Shown: in pieces, positions 35,415-46,373 of the stretch | Layout: every line of letters starts with the position of its first letter | Position numbering within the stretch: the first letter of the stretch is position 1 | NCBI RefSeq assembly: GCF_023156245.1 | Contig: NZ_JAKZAH010000024.1 | Location: 1 to 58,518 of the forward strand | Length of the DNA stretch: 58,518 bases | Source of the DNA: Marinobacter bryozoorum | Lineage (GTDB): Bacteria; Pseudomonadota; Gammaproteobacteria; Pseudomonadales; Oleiphilaceae | Direction: 5' to 3' | The notes under the pieces: generated by a model | Database searches by the model: none | The model's input: the letters and a program-made list of their open reading frames with translations, nothing else | What the model was told of the DNA's origin: nothing | Position numbers and translations under genes: made by a program

Positions 35415-38054
35415 ATGCCTACAAGTCAACCGAAGACCATTTACCTCAGTGAATACCGGGTGCCGGACTTCCTGGTGGACCATGCTGACCTGCGTTTCGA
35501 GCTGTTCGAAGACGGCGCCCGTGTACATAGCAGCCTCAGCATCCGCCGTAACCCGGATTCCCGGGAGCAGGGCAGTGCGCTGGAGCTGAACGGTGATTCC
35601 CTGACACTGGAGTCGGTCCACCTGGACGGGCGGCAACTGGCACCGGGTGACTATGACGACCGGGGTGAACTGCTGGTTGTTCCCTCGGTGCCGGATGCTT
35701 TCGAGTTGCAGGTGGTGACCTGGATCGAGCCCCAGAACAATACCCGCCTTGAGGGGCTCTACAAGTCGTCCGGTATGTTCTGTACCCAGTGCGAGGCGGA
35801 GGGTTTCCGCTGTATCACCTTCTTCCCGGACCGGCCGGATGTGATGGCCCGGTTCCGTACCCGGATCGAGGCGGACAAGGCCGCGTACCCGGTGTTGCTG
35901 TCCAACGGTAACCCCGTCGACAGCGGTGAGCTGGATAACGGACGCCACTTTGTCACCTGGGAAGACCCCTTCCCCAAGCCCAGCTATCTGTTTGCCCTGG
36001 TGGCCGGTGACCTGGTGGAAAAAACCGATACCTTCGGAACCATGTCCGGCCGGGAGATCGACCTGCGAATCTACGTGGAACCCCGCAACGCGGAGAAGAC
36101 GGCCCACGCCATGGACTCCCTCAAGCGCTCCATGCGCTGGGACGAGGAAACCTACGGCCGCGAGTACGACCTGGACATCTTCATGATCGTGGCGGTGGAC
36201 GATTTCAACATGGGAGCCATGGAGAACAAGGGCCTTAATATCTTCAATTCGTCCTGTGTGCTGGCCCGCCCCGAGTCGGAAACCGACATGGCCTTCCAGC
36301 GTGTCGAGGCCATCGTGGCCCACGAATACTTCCACAACTGGTCCGGTAACCGGGTCACCTGCCGTGACTGGTTCCAGCTCAGCCTGAAAGAGGGCTTTAC
36401 CGTCTTCCGGGATTCGCAGTTCTCCGCCGATATGGGATCGCCCACGGTGAAGCGAATCGAGGATGCCACGCTGTTGCGCACCGCCCAGTTTGCCGAGGAC
36501 GCTGGGCCCATGGCCCATCCGGTGCGGCCCGCCTCCTACATGGAGATTTCCAACTTCTACACCCTGACCATCTACGAGAAAGGCAATGAAGTTGTGCGGA
36601 TGATCCATACGCTGCTGGGCCCGGAACGGTTCCGCAAGGGCAGCGACCTCTATTTCGAGCGCCACGATGGCCAGGCGGTAACCACCGATGACTTCGTCCG
36701 CGCCATGGAAGACGCCAGCGGCCGTGATCTTGGTCAGTTCCGGCTGTGGTACGAGCAGGCCGGCACGCCAGTGCTGGCGGTGGAAGATGACTATGACGAG
36801 GCCAGCCAGGTCTATCGCCTGACGGTGACCCAGTCCATTCCAGACACCCCCGGACAGTCCGGGAAGAAACCCCAGCATATCCCGTTCGCTCTGGGGCTGC
36901 TGGATACCAAAGGTGCGGATATCCCCCTGACCCTGGCCGGTGAGCAGTCCACTGGCGAGACCACCCGCGTGCTGGAACTGACGGAAACCAGCCATACCTT
37001 TGAATTTACCGGTATTGCCAGCCGGCCGGTGCCATCGCTGTTGCGTAACTTCTCGGCTCCGGTGCGGGTGAACTACCCCTGGACCCGGGACCAGCTCATG
37101 TTCCTGATGAGCCACGACAGTGATGGCTTCAACCGCTGGGACGCAGGGCAACGGCTGGCGGTAGAGGTGATCCGCGAGCTGTCTGGCCATGCCGAGGCTG
37201 AAGTGGACCCCCGGCTTGTGGAGGCCAGCCGCACGCTGCTGAACGACCGCGAGGCAGACCAGGCACTGGTGGCGAAGATGCTGCAGCTGCCCACCGAGGC
37301 CTACCTGATCGAACTGGCCGACAAGCCCGACGTGCAGATTATTCACCACGCCCGGGAGCGGGTGCTGAAGGTGCTGGCTACCGCCCTGCGGGAAGAATTG
37401 CTGGCATGCTACCGTCGGCAGCAACCCGCCGAGCCATACCAGGTGACACCGGAAGATGTGGCCAGCCGGAGCCTGCGTAATATGGCGCTGTCCTGGTTAC
37501 TGCATATCGGTGATCAGGAGGCGCTGACCCTGGCGCTGGAACAGTTTGAGAAGGCCACCAATATGACCGACCAGGCCGGTGCCCTGAGGGCGCTGGTGAA
37601 CTCACCGTTTGAGGCAGAGCGTGGCCAGGCGCTGGAGGCCTTCTACCAGCAGTGGCACCAGGATCCGCAGGTGGTGGAGCAGTGGTTCTCTATCCAGGCG
37701 GCCAGCCCGGTCGCCGGCGACCTGCCGTCCGTGCGCCGTCTGCTGGAACACGAGGCGTTTGACTGGAAAAACCCCAACAAGATTCGTTCCGTGGTGGGGG
37801 CCTTTGCCGGCCAGAACCTGGTGCACTTCCATGACCAGGAGGGTTCCGGTTACCAGTTCCTGGCCGAGACCATCCGTCGGCTGGATGACAGCAACCCGCA
37901 GATTGCCGCCCGCCTGGCAGCACCCTTGACCCGCTGGCGCAAATTCGCCCATGTCTACAGCGAAGGCATGCGCAAGGCGCTGGAGTCGGTTCGCGACAAG
38001 GAGGGCCTGTCCCGGGACGTCTACGAGATCGTCCACAAGAGCCTGGCAGATTGA
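35415..38054 (+). CDS. pepN: Aminopeptidase N (M1 family)
   Basis: An 879-residue M1 zinc aminopeptidase, the normal length for gammaproteobacterial PepN. Substrate-anchoring GAMENKGLNIF lies near residue 266. The zinc site HEYFHNW lies near 302-308, with the third ligand Glu near 325 (LSLKEGFTVFRD). The C-terminal helical part of about 330 residues is complete. It removes N-terminal residues from peptides in the cytoplasm. ATG 35415 is the start; the 11 codons before it in frame overlap the DUF2797 gene. Confidence 0.96.
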   Translation: MPTSQPKTIYLSEYRVPDFLVDHADLRFELFEDGARVHSSLSIRRNPDSREQGSALELNGDSLTLESVHLDGRQLAPGDYDDRGELLVVPSVPDAFELQVVTWIEPQNNTRLEGLYKSSGMFCTQCEAEGFRCITFFPDRPDVMARFRTRIEADKAAYPVLLSNGNPVDSGELDNGRHFVTWEDPFPKPSYLFALVAGDLVEKTDTFGTMSGREIDLRIYVEPRNAEKTAHAMDSLKRSMRWDEETYGREYDLDIFMIVAVDDFNMGAMENKGLNIFNSSCVLARPESETDMAFQRVEAIVAHEYFHNWSGNRVTCRDWFQLSLKEGFTVFRDSQFSADMGSPTVKRIEDATLLRTAQFAEDAGPMAHPVRPASYMEISNFYTLTIYEKGNEVVRMIHTLLGPERFRKGSDLYFERHDGQAVTTDDFVRAMEDASGRDLGQFRLWYEQAGTPVLAVEDDYDEASQVYRLTVTQSIPDTPGQSGKKPQHIPFALGLLDTKGADIPLTLAGEQSTGETTRVLELTETSHTFEFTGIASRPVPSLLRNFSAPVRVNYPWTRDQLMFLMSHDSDGFNRWDAGQRLAVEVIRELSGHAEAEVDPRLVEASRTLLNDREADQALVAKMLQLPTEAYLIELADKPDVQIIHHARERVLKVLATALREELLACYRRQQPAEPYQVTPEDVASRSLRNMALSWLLHIGDQEALTLALEQFEKATNMTDQAGALRALVNSPFEAERGQALEAFYQQWHQDPQVVEQWFSIQAASPVAGDLPSVRRLLEHEAFDWKNPNKIRSVVGAFAGQNLVHFHDQEGSGYQFLAETIRRLDDSNPQIAARLAAPLTRWRKFAHVYSEGMRKALESVRDKEGLSRDVYEIVHKSLAD

Positions 38055-38266
38055 GGCTGCGGGCTCTCCGCGCACCATTAAAGGTCGCATACTCAGATGC
38101 TTAGTCGGGTCTGCGGCTTTATTTTGAGGCCGATCTGGGCTATGTTCTGAAAAGCTGAGAATGTGACGTTTTGTTACGTCCCGCTGTGGGGTTCCGGGCC
38201 TGGCCATGCCGTTCGTGGCCGGTCCGGAATCTGCTCCAAAAAATACGAATCAAGAAGGAATCGTTT

Positions 38267-39265
38267 ATGGCAATCCGAACCGCACTGCGACTTAAAGCCT
38301 CCACCCTGGCCCTGGCCCTGGCCGCCTCCGTTGGTCTGGCCGCAGGCTCCATGTCGGTGTCCGCGCAGGATCAGCGCTTCGTGACCATTGGTACCGGCGG
38401 CGTAACAGGCGTTTACTATCCGGCCGGTGGCGCTATCTGCCGCCTGGTTAACATGGACCGCAAGGAGCACGGCATTCGCTGCTCCGTGGAGAGCACCGGT
38501 GGCTCTGTGTACAACCTGAACGCCATCAGTCAGGGCGAGCTTGACCTGGCCGTTGCCCAGTCTGACTGGCAGTACCATGCCTATAACGGCACCAGCGAAT
38601 TCGAGGGCGAAAAGGTCGAGAAGCTGCGAGCGGTCTTCTCACTGCACCCGGAGCCGTTCACTGTCGTCGCCAGCAAGGGCTCTGGCATCAAGACCTTCGA
38701 GGACCTGGAAGGCAAGCGGGTCTCCGTGGGCAACCCGGGCTCTGGCCAGCGCGTCACTGCCGAGGTGCTGATGGAAGAGATGGGCTGGGATATGGACAAG
38801 TTCTCCCTGGCCGCCGAGCTGAAGGCCGCCGAGCAGTCCCAGGCACTTTGTGACGGTAACATCGACGCCTTCTTCTACACCGTCGGTCACCCCTCCGGTG
38901 CCATCAAGGAAGCCACCACCTCCTGCGACAGCACCATTGTCGCCGTGGACAACGAGGCTACCCAGACCCTCGTCGACGATAACCCCTACTATCGGGTCGC
39001 CACCATCCCCGGCGGTATGTACCGTGGTAACGACGAAGACGTGAAGACCTTTGGTGTTGCGGCTACCTTTGTGACCTCTTCCGACGTGGACGAGGACGTG
39101 GTCTACGAGGTGGTCAAGGCTGTGTTCGAGAACTTCGACAGCTTCAAGCGCCTGCACCCGGCCTTCAGCAACCTGAAGAAGGAAGAAATGGTATCCGACG
39201 CCCTGAGTGCGCCGCTGCACAAGGGTGCCGAGAAATACTACCGTGAGGCTGGCCTGATCGAGTGA
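38267..39265 (+). CDS. TAXI-type TRAP transporter substrate-binding protein
   Basis: A 332-residue periplasmic protein. The signal peptide is at residues 1-33 ([20 protein letters not shown], then QDQ). The mature part has the TAXI signature [20 protein letters not shown] near the start and [17 protein letters not shown], then [13 protein letters not shown]. Such proteins capture small acids such as glutamate for a sodium-driven TRAP permease. ATG 38267 is taken because AAGGAATC precedes it and the signal peptide starts there. The fused permease follows, after a terminator-like hairpin. Confidence 0.93.
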   Translation: MAIRTALRLKASTLALALAASVGLAAGSMSVSAQDQRFVTIGTGGVTGVYYPAGGAICRLVNMDRKEHGIRCSVESTGGSVYNLNAISQGELDLAVAQSDWQYHAYNGTSEFEGEKVEKLRAVFSLHPEPFTVVASKGSGIKTFEDLEGKRVSVGNPGSGQRVTAEVLMEEMGWDMDKFSLAAELKAAEQSQALCDGNIDAFFYTVGHPSGAIKEATTSCDSTIVAVDNEATQTLVDDNPYYRVATIPGGMYRGNDEDVKTFGVAATFVTSSDVDEDVVYEVVKAVFENFDSFKRLHPAFSNLKKEEMVSDALSAPLHKGAEKYYREAGLIE

Positions 39266-39288
39266 TCAGTCTGAGTGCCTGATGCTGT

Positions 39289-39319
39289 ACCGCCGGGGGT
39301 TCTGCCTCCGGCGGTTTTT
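39289..39319 (+). terminator. Hairpin plus T5 between TAXI binding protein and permease
   Basis: ACCGCCGGGGG (39289-39299) pairs with CCTCCGGCGGT (39305-39315), with one mismatch, and TTTTT follows. It lies in the 88-bp gap between two genes of one transporter. Partial termination here would give more binding protein than permease. Confidence 0.75.
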
Positions 39320-39353
39320 GTCTGACCCGTGAAATTCCGATGGAACCGGCCCC

Positions 39354-41969
39354 ATGAGCAACCGCGACCCTTCCGCGCCCCAAAACGTTGACGTCTCGAA
39401 GATCCACGAAGTATTGCAGACGGAAACCGGGGGCAGGGCGCTGACGGGGCCGGCATCTGTTCTGTTGTTTATTGTCCCGCTGGTCTGGTCCCTGTTCCAG
39501 CTGTGGATCGCCTCGCCACTGCCGTTTGTCTTCAATATCGGCATTTTCAATTCCACCGAGGCCCGCTCCATCCACCTGGCGTTTGCGACCTTCCTGGCGT
39601 TTACCGCCTTCCCGATGATGCGGGGGCGGCACAATGCCCATATTCCCTGGTTTGACTGGATACTGGCGTTTGCAGCCTCTTTCTCGGCCGCCTACCTGTT
39701 CCTGTTCTATGACCAGCTTTCCGAGCGGCCAGGAGCCCCGATCACCCAGGACCTGGTGGTCGCCCTTGGTGGCCTGGTATTGCTGCTGGAGGCCACCCGA
39801 AGGGCGCTGGGCCTGCCGCTGACGGTGGTGGCGGCTGTTTTCATTACCTATTCCCTGGCCGGCCCGTGGATGCCGGATGTAATCGCCCATAAAGGGGCAA
39901 GCCTCTCCAAGCTGGCATCCCACCAGTGGCTGGGCACTGAGGGGGTTTTCGGCGTCGCCCTCGGCGTATCCACTACCTTCGTATTCCTGTTCGTGCTCTT
40001 TGGCGCCCTGCTGGAGAAGGCTGGGGCGGGGAATTACTTTATCAAGGTGGCCTATGCCCTGCTGGGACACATGCGAGGCGGGCCAGCGAAGGCCGCCGTG
40101 GTCTCCAGCGGTCTGTCCGGGGTGATCTCAGGTTCATCCATTGCCAATGTTGTCACCACCGGTACCTTCACCATCCCGTTGATGAAACGGGTGGGTTTTC
40201 CCGCCACCAAGTCCGGTGCCGTCGAGGTTGCGGCCTCCACCAATGGTCAGTTGACCCCTCCGATCATGGGGGCTGCGGCCTTCCTGATGGTGGAGTACGT
40301 GGGCATCTCCTACCTGGAGGTGATCAAGCACGCCATTCTGCCAGCGCTGATTTCCTATGTGGCGCTGATCTACATTGTGCACCTTGAAGCCTGCAAGCTG
40401 GGCATGAAGGGTATTGAACGCCTGAACAAGCCAACCCTTGCCCAGCGCATGCTGACCTGGGTTGTGCTGTTGCTCGGCCTGATCATTCTGACCCTTGTGG
40501 TGTATTACGGTATTGGCTGGACCAAGACCCTACTGGGGGACGCAGCGGTGTGGGTGCTTGGTCCCCTGCTGCTGATTATCTACATGGCGATGGTCGCCTA
40601 TGCGGCAAAGTTTCCACCCCTTGAGGTGGATGACGGCACGACCGATATGACAAAGCTGCCGGAAGTCGGCCCGACTGTGAAGACCGGGCTTTACTACCTG
40701 CTGCCGGTGGTCGTGCTGGTCTGGTGTCTGACGGTGGAGCGTTTCTCGCCCCAGCTTTCGGCATTCTGGGCAACCTTGTTCATGGTGTTCATCGTGCTGA
40801 CCCAGCGCCCCCTGCTGGCGTTTTTCCGCAAGCACGGTGCGATCGGTCAGTCCATCTACCAGGGTTGGTCCGAACTCTTGCACGCCTTTGCCACTGGCGG
40901 CCGCAACATGGTCGGCATCGGTGTGGCGACAGCCACGGCCGGCATCGTGGTGGGCACGGTGACGCTCACCGGCATCGGGCTGGTAATGACAGAATTCGTG
41001 GAATTCATCTCCGGCGGTAACCTCATGCTGATGCTGGTCTTCACAGCACTGATCAGCCTGTTACTGGGTATGGGGCTGCCGACCACGGCGAATTACATCG
41101 TGGTCTCGACCCTGATGGCACCGGTGATTGTCACCCTGGGCGCGGAGAACGGCCTGCTGGTGCCGCTGATTGCGGTGCACCTGTTCGTTTTCTACTTCGG
41201 TATCCTCGCGGATGACACGCCGCCTGTGGGCCTGGCGGCCTACGCCGCAGCCGCGATATCCGGGGCCGACCCCATACGGACCGGTGTGCAGGGTTTTGCC
41301 TATGACATCCGCACCGCCGTTCTGCCGTTCATGTTCATTTTCAACACCCAGTTGTTGCTGATCGGTCTGACGGGGCCGCTGGACCTGGTCATCACCATCG
41401 TCAGTGCAGTCGTCGCAATCCTGGCATTCTCTGCTGCTACCCAGGGTTACTGGCTGACGAAAAGCTACAAGTGGGAGTCAGCGCTGTTGATCCTCATTGC
41501 GTTCACCCTGTTCCGTCCCGGCTTCTGGTGGGATCGTGTCTACCCGGAATACGCCGAGCAGCCGGGGGCTGAAATCGTTGAGCAGATTGAGGTGCTGGCG
41601 GCGGACCCCGAGGTGGACCATGTGATGCTGGAGGCCACGCTGATGGACTTCTCTGGTGATGAGCGTTCGACCTGGATGAAACTTCCGCTGGCAGAGGGTG
41701 AAACACCCGAAGAGCGCCTGGTGAACATGGGTATTGAGGGCGCTGCGGACGGTGACCGTTATGCCGTCGACTTCGTCGGCTTTGACAGCCCGGCGGAAAA
41801 AGCCGGGCTGGCGTTCGGATCAAGCATTAACGTGGTGCGGGTCCCCCAGGAACGGCCACCACGGGAACTGGTGTACATTCCCGCACTGGCGTTACTGGGT
41901 TTGGTGGGCTGGCTGCAGCTGCGTCGGCGGGGTAGGGAAAACCCGTCAGAGACAGCGCCAGCTACCTGA
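39354..41969 (+). CDS. TAXI-TRAP fused permease (DctQM-type) with C-terminal DUF3394
   Basis: An 871-residue inner-membrane protein joining the small and large TRAP membrane subunits. The N-terminal helices span residues 30-170. The DctM-like core carries GAGNYFIKVAYALLGHMRGG, SGVISGSSIANVVTTGTFTI, NGQLTPPIMGAAAFLMVEY and LLLGMGLPTTANYIVVSTL. The C-terminal 170 residues contain a soluble part (VGFDSPAEKAGLAFGSSINV) and a last helix, as in the DUF3394 extension of TAXI permeases. It uses a sodium gradient to import the ligand of the upstream binding protein; the substrate is unknown. Confidence 0.93.
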   Translation: MSNRDPSAPQNVDVSKIHEVLQTETGGRALTGPASVLLFIVPLVWSLFQLWIASPLPFVFNIGIFNSTEARSIHLAFATFLAFTAFPMMRGRHNAHIPWFDWILAFAASFSAAYLFLFYDQLSERPGAPITQDLVVALGGLVLLLEATRRALGLPLTVVAAVFITYSLAGPWMPDVIAHKGASLSKLASHQWLGTEGVFGVALGVSTTFVFLFVLFGALLEKAGAGNYFIKVAYALLGHMRGGPAKAAVVSSGLSGVISGSSIANVVTTGTFTIPLMKRVGFPATKSGAVEVAASTNGQLTPPIMGAAAFLMVEYVGISYLEVIKHAILPALISYVALIYIVHLEACKLGMKGIERLNKPTLAQRMLTWVVLLLGLIILTLVVYYGIGWTKTLLGDAAVWVLGPLLLIIYMAMVAYAAKFPPLEVDDGTTDMTKLPEVGPTVKTGLYYLLPVVVLVWCLTVERFSPQLSAFWATLFMVFIVLTQRPLLAFFRKHGAIGQSIYQGWSELLHAFATGGRNMVGIGVATATAGIVVGTVTLTGIGLVMTEFVEFISGGNLMLMLVFTALISLLLGMGLPTTANYIVVSTLMAPVIVTLGAENGLLVPLIAVHLFVFYFGILADDTPPVGLAAYAAAAISGADPIRTGVQGFAYDIRTAVLPFMFIFNTQLLLIGLTGPLDLVITIVSAVVAILAFSAATQGYWLTKSYKWESALLILIAFTLFRPGFWWDRVYPEYAEQPGAEIVEQIEVLAADPEVDHVMLEATLMDFSGDERSTWMKLPLAEGETPEERLVNMGIEGAADGDRYAVDFVGFDSPAEKAGLAFGSSINVVRVPQERPPRELVYIPALALLGLVGWLQLRRRGRENPSETAPAT

Positions 41970-42006
41970 CAGGCCGGCAAAGATCCTGTTAAACTCCGCA
42001 GCGACT

Positions 42007-42029
42007 GAGCCGCACTGGTAGCGCGGCTC
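42007..42029 (+). other. Hairpin in the region before thrS
   Basis: GAGCCGC and GCGGCTC form a 7-bp stem with a 9-nt loop, 50-70 bp before thrS and 38 bp after the permease stop. It may end the transporter transcript or be part of the thrS leader. There is no T run. Confidence 0.35.
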
Positions 42030-42078
42030 CCGCTAACACGTGGTCTTTGGTACGGATCACCGCTGAGAGGAGTTTTCC

Positions 42079-44004
42079 ATGCCCGTAGTTACCCTGCCTG
42101 ACGGCAGCCATCGCAGTTTTCCCAATCCTGTTACCGTTCACGACGTCGCCGCTGATATCGGTGCGGGTCTCGCCAAGGCCGCACTCGCTGGCCGTGTTAA
42201 CGGCAAGCTGGTGGATACCAGCTACCAGATTGACCAGGATACAGACCTGGCTATCGTCACCGAGCGCGACGAAGATGGCGTCGATATTATCCGCCATTCC
42301 ACCGCGCACCTGCTGGCCATGGCCGTCAAGGAGCTGTTCCCGGAGGCCCAGGTGACCATCGGGCCTGTGATCGACAATGGTTTCTACTACGACTTCAAGT
42401 TCGACCGCCCTTTCACCAATGAAGACCTGGAGCGGATCGAAAAGCGCATGGAAGAACTGGCGAAACAGGATATCCCGGTTTCCCGCTCCGTCCTGTCCCG
42501 GGAAGAGGCTGTCAGGCTGTTCCATGAGATGGGGGAAGAATACAAGGTTCGCATTATCGAGGACATCCCCGGTGATGAGGACCTGTCTTTCTACCGACAA
42601 GGTGATTTTATCGACCTGTGCCGCGGCCCCCACGTGCCGAGCACCAGCAAGCTCAAGGCCTTCAAACTGACCAAGGTGGCCGGCGCCTACTGGCGGGGTG
42701 ACACCGGCAATGAGCAGTTGCAGCGGGTCTATGGTACCGCCTGGGGCAACAAGAAAGAGCTCAAGGCCTACCTGCAGCGCCTCGAAGAGGCCGAGAAGCG
42801 GGATCACCGCAAGATTGGCAAGAAGCTGGGCCTGTTCCACATGCAGGAAGAAGCGCCGGGTATGGTGTTCTGGCATCCGGACGGCTGGGCCCTTTACCAG
42901 GAAGTCGAGCAGTATATGCGCGCCATGCAGCGTCGCCACGGCTACCAGGAAATCAAGACTCCCCAGGTGGTGGCCCGTACCCTGTGGGAAAAGTCCGGGC
43001 ACTGGGACAAGTTCAAGGATGACATGTTCACCACCGAGTCGGAAAAGCACGACTTCGCCATCAAGCCCATGAATTGCCCCTGTCATATCCAGGTCTTCAA
43101 TCAGGGCCTGAAGAGTTACAAGGACCTGCCCCTGCGGCTGGCGGAGTTCGGCTCCTGCCACCGCAACGAGGCGTCAGGTGCCTTGCATGGCATTATGCGG
43201 GTGAGAGGATTTACCCAGGATGACGCCCATATCTTCTGTGAAGAAGATGCCATCCAGGACGAAGTGTCTGCCTTTATCGCCATGTTGCACGAGGTGTATG
43301 CGGACTTCGGCTTTGACCAGATTCTGTACAAGCTCTCGACCCGCCCTGAAAAGCGTGTCGGCTCCGATGAGGTCTGGGACAAGGCGGAAGCCGCACTCGA
43401 GAAGGCCCTTAACCGCGAAGGGGTGGACTGGGAGTTGCTGCCGGGTGAAGGCGCCTTCTATGGGCCAAAAATTGAATTCTCCCTGAAGGACTGCATCGGC
43501 CGGGTATGGCAGTGTGGTACCATTCAGGTCGATTTTTCCATGCCGGGCCGCCTTGGCGCCCAGTATGTGGCCGACAATTCCGAGCGCAAGACCCCGGTTA
43601 TGCTCCATCGGGCAGTGCTTGGCTCGTTTGAGCGCTTCATCGGTATCCTGATTGAGGAGTACGAAGGCGCTTTCCCGACCTGGCTGGCCCCGACACAGGT
43701 GGCCATCCTCAATATTACTGATCGCCAGGCGGAATATTGCGAAAATCTGGCGAAAAAGTGGCAGGAAGCGGGTTATCGGGTAAATGCTGACTTGAGAAAC
43801 GAGAAGATCGGCTTTAAAATCCGCGAGCATACTTTAAACAAGGTTCCGTATCTTGTCGTGATCGGCGATAAGGAAGTCGAGAACGGCGCCGTTGCGGTGA
43901 GAACCCGCAAGGGAGAAGATCTCGGAACCATGACGCCGGAAGCGTTCGAGGCTCTGCTGGCAGCAGAGGTCGCGCGCAAAGGCAGAACCAAGACGGAGAA
44001 CTGA
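42079..44004 (+). CDS. thrS: Threonyl-tRNA synthetase
   Basis: A 641-residue class II synthetase with the full domain order: TGS domain at residues 1-61, the editing domain with [16 protein letters not shown] and the Cys-containing [13 protein letters not shown], the catalytic core ([20 protein letters not shown] as motif 2 region, [34 protein letters not shown] as motif 3) and the anticodon-binding domain from about residue 530. It charges tRNA-Thr. GAGAGGAG precedes ATG 42079. It heads the thrS-infC-rpmI-rplT cluster; its stop overlaps the infC start. Confidence 0.98.
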   Translation: MPVVTLPDGSHRSFPNPVTVHDVAADIGAGLAKAALAGRVNGKLVDTSYQIDQDTDLAIVTERDEDGVDIIRHSTAHLLAMAVKELFPEAQVTIGPVIDNGFYYDFKFDRPFTNEDLERIEKRMEELAKQDIPVSRSVLSREEAVRLFHEMGEEYKVRIIEDIPGDEDLSFYRQGDFIDLCRGPHVPSTSKLKAFKLTKVAGAYWRGDTGNEQLQRVYGTAWGNKKELKAYLQRLEEAEKRDHRKIGKKLGLFHMQEEAPGMVFWHPDGWALYQEVEQYMRAMQRRHGYQEIKTPQVVARTLWEKSGHWDKFKDDMFTTESEKHDFAIKPMNCPCHIQVFNQGLKSYKDLPLRLAEFGSCHRNEASGALHGIMRVRGFTQDDAHIFCEEDAIQDEVSAFIAMLHEVYADFGFDQILYKLSTRPEKRVGSDEVWDKAEAALEKALNREGVDWELLPGEGAFYGPKIEFSLKDCIGRVWQCGTIQVDFSMPGRLGAQYVADNSERKTPVMLHRAVLGSFERFIGILIEEYEGAFPTWLAPTQVAILNITDRQAEYCENLAKKWQEAGYRVNADLRNEKIGFKIREHTLNKVPYLVVIGDKEVENGAVAVRTRKGEDLGTMTPEAFEALLAAEVARKGRTKTEN

Positions 44005-44546
44005 TTATCAAACAGCGAGCGAATCGGGGTGGTCGCGCACCACGCGCACCTATTAACGAGAACATTGACGCTACAGAAGTACGCCTTATTGATGCCGAGG
44101 GCAACCAGGTTGGCATTGTGTCGATCGAAGATGCCTTGAAGCAGGCAGAAGAGGCGACTCTGGACCTTGTTCAGGTTACGGATTCCGATCCGATCGTCTG
44201 TAAGATAATGGACTACGGCAAGAAGGTTTTCGAAGAGAAGAAAGCCAAGGCCGCTGCCAAGAAAAAGCAGAAGCAGGTCCAGATCAAAGAAGTGAAATTC
44301 AGACCAGGGACGGAAGAAGGGGATTATCAGGTAAAACTACGCAACCTGGTACGTTTCCTTGAAAACGGGGATCGCGGCAAAATCACTATCCGCTTCCGCG
44401 GTCGTGAGATGGCACACCAGGAAATCGGTATGCAGCTCATGAACCGGGTGGAGAAGGATATTGAGGAGCTGGCCCAGGTAGAGCAACGGCCCAAGATGGA
44501 AGGCCGCCAGATGACCATGGTTGTATCGCCCCGTAAAAAGAAGTGA
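44004..44546 (+). CDS. infC: Translation initiation factor IF-3 (ATT start)
   Basis: A 180-residue IF-3. The N-terminal part reads [20 protein letters not shown] and continues as [20 protein letters not shown]; the C-terminal domain has [32 protein letters not shown] and ends VVSPRKKK. No ATG, GTG or TTG exists at the expected position. ATT at 44004-44006 (or ATC at 44007) is the start, as in E. coli infC, where the AUU start lets IF-3 repress its own translation. The ATT shares one base with the thrS stop (TGATT). GGAGA lies 5 nt upstream. IF-3 prevents subunit joining and checks the start codon. Confidence 0.93.
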   Translation: MIKQRANRGGRAPRAPINENIDATEVRLIDAEGNQVGIVSIEDALKQAEEATLDLVQVTDSDPIVCKIMDYGKKVFEEKKAKAAAKKKQKQVQIKEVKFRPGTEEGDYQVKLRNLVRFLENGDRGKITIRFRGREMAHQEIGMQLMNRVEKDIEELAQVEQRPKMEGRQMTMVVSPRKKK

Positions 44547-44563
44547 TCCCGAGCACAGTCAGG

Positions 44564-44583
44564 TCCCCCGCGCTGGCGGGGGA
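44564..44583 (+). other. GC hairpin between infC and rpmI
   Basis: TCCCCCGC-GCTG-GCGGGGGA forms an 8-bp stem with a 4-nt loop and only TTT after it. In other bacteria this region controls rpmI and rplT through L20 binding or partial termination; that role is inferred here. Confidence 0.5.
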
Positions 44584-44638
44584 TTTGTCGTTCAGGAACA
44601 CATTTATTTATTGAAAAACAGAATGCGGAGTTTCAGAA

Positions 44639-44830
44639 ATGTCCAAGATGAAAACCAAGAGCGGGGCGGCCAAGCGCTTCAAGAAGACCGCTACCGGTTT
44701 CAAGCATAAGCAGTCCTTCACCAGTCATATCCTGACCAAGAAGAGTCCGAAGCGTAAGCGTCAGCTGCGTGGCACCAAGATGATTGCCAAGTCGGATGTT
44801 GCTTCCATCAAGCGTATGATCGCCAGTTAA
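44639..44830 (+). CDS. rpmI: 50S ribosomal protein L35
   Basis: A 63-residue, strongly basic protein: [20 protein letters not shown] at the start and [20 protein letters not shown] later, both diagnostic of L35. Length and place between infC and rplT are standard. ATG 44639 is preceded by a GGAG motif at about 44629. It is a component of the large ribosomal subunit. Confidence 0.97.
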   Translation: MSKMKTKSGAAKRFKKTATGFKHKQSFTSHILTKKSPKRKRQLRGTKMIAKSDVASIKRMIAS

Positions 44831-44858
44831 TCAACAGGTCTGGAGAAGGAAATAGTTT

Positions 44859-45212
44859 ATGGCACGTGTTAAGCGTGGCGTGGTTGCACGCCGTCGTCAC
44901 AAGAAGATTCTTAAGCAGGCCAAGGGTTACTACGGTGCCCGTAGCCGTGTTTTCCGGGTAGCCAAGCAGGCGGTCATCAAGGCGCATCAGTATGCCTACC
45001 GTGACCGTCGTAACCGCAAGCGTGCATTCCGCGCCCTGTGGATCTCCCGGATCAACGCCGGTGCCCGCGCCAACGGCCTGTCATACAGCCGTCTGATCGC
45101 TGGCCTGAAGAAGGCAGAAGTCGAAATCGATCGCAAGGTTCTGGCCGACCTGGCCATGAACGAGCAGCAGGCGTTTACTGCTGTTGTGGAGAAGGCCAAA
45201 GCGGCGCTCTGA
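44859..45212 (+). CDS. rplT: 50S ribosomal protein L20
   Basis: A 117-residue protein, [20 protein letters not shown] followed by [20 protein letters not shown], the classic L20 sequence. L20 starts large-subunit assembly on 23S rRNA and represses its own operon in E. coli. GGAGAAGGA precedes ATG 44859, 28 bp after rpmI. A strong terminator follows before pheS. Confidence 0.98.
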   Translation: MARVKRGVVARRRHKKILKQAKGYYGARSRVFRVAKQAVIKAHQYAYRDRRNRKRAFRALWISRINAGARANGLSYSRLIAGLKKAEVEIDRKVLADLAMNEQQAFTAVVEKAKAAL

Positions 45213-45271
45213 TTACTTCGCTCTCTGAGCGAGTATCGATCGACGGGTAACTGCCGTTGCAGTTATCCCTG

Positions 45272-45304
45272 ACAGGGGAAGGGCGCGCTCTTCCCCTGTT
45301 TTTG
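45272..45304 (+). terminator. Rho-independent terminator between rplT and pheS
   Basis: ACAGGGGAAG (45272-45281) and CTTCCCCTGT (45290-45299) form a perfect 10-bp stem with an 8-nt loop, followed by TTTTGTTTTT. It lies where E. coli has the pheST attenuator. Another hairpin, TAACTGC-CGTT-GCAGTTA, lies just before it at 45248-45265. I find no Phe-rich leader peptide here. Confidence 0.88.
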
Positions 45305-45313
45305 TTTTTATAG

Positions 45314-46342
<1,029 letters not shown>

Positions 46343-46373
46343 TTCCAGATCGCATCAGGACAAGGCATTTACC

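Noticed and set aside
35355..37424. A 689-codon open frame on the minus strand
   Set aside because: It is fully antisense to pepN, whose motifs are intact. Long antisense frames are common in GC-rich DNA, and the translation has no recognisable domain.
42001..42078. thrS leader imitating tRNA-Thr, as in E. coli
   Set aside because: A hairpin is present, but I could not find convincing anticodon-like loops near the ribosome site.
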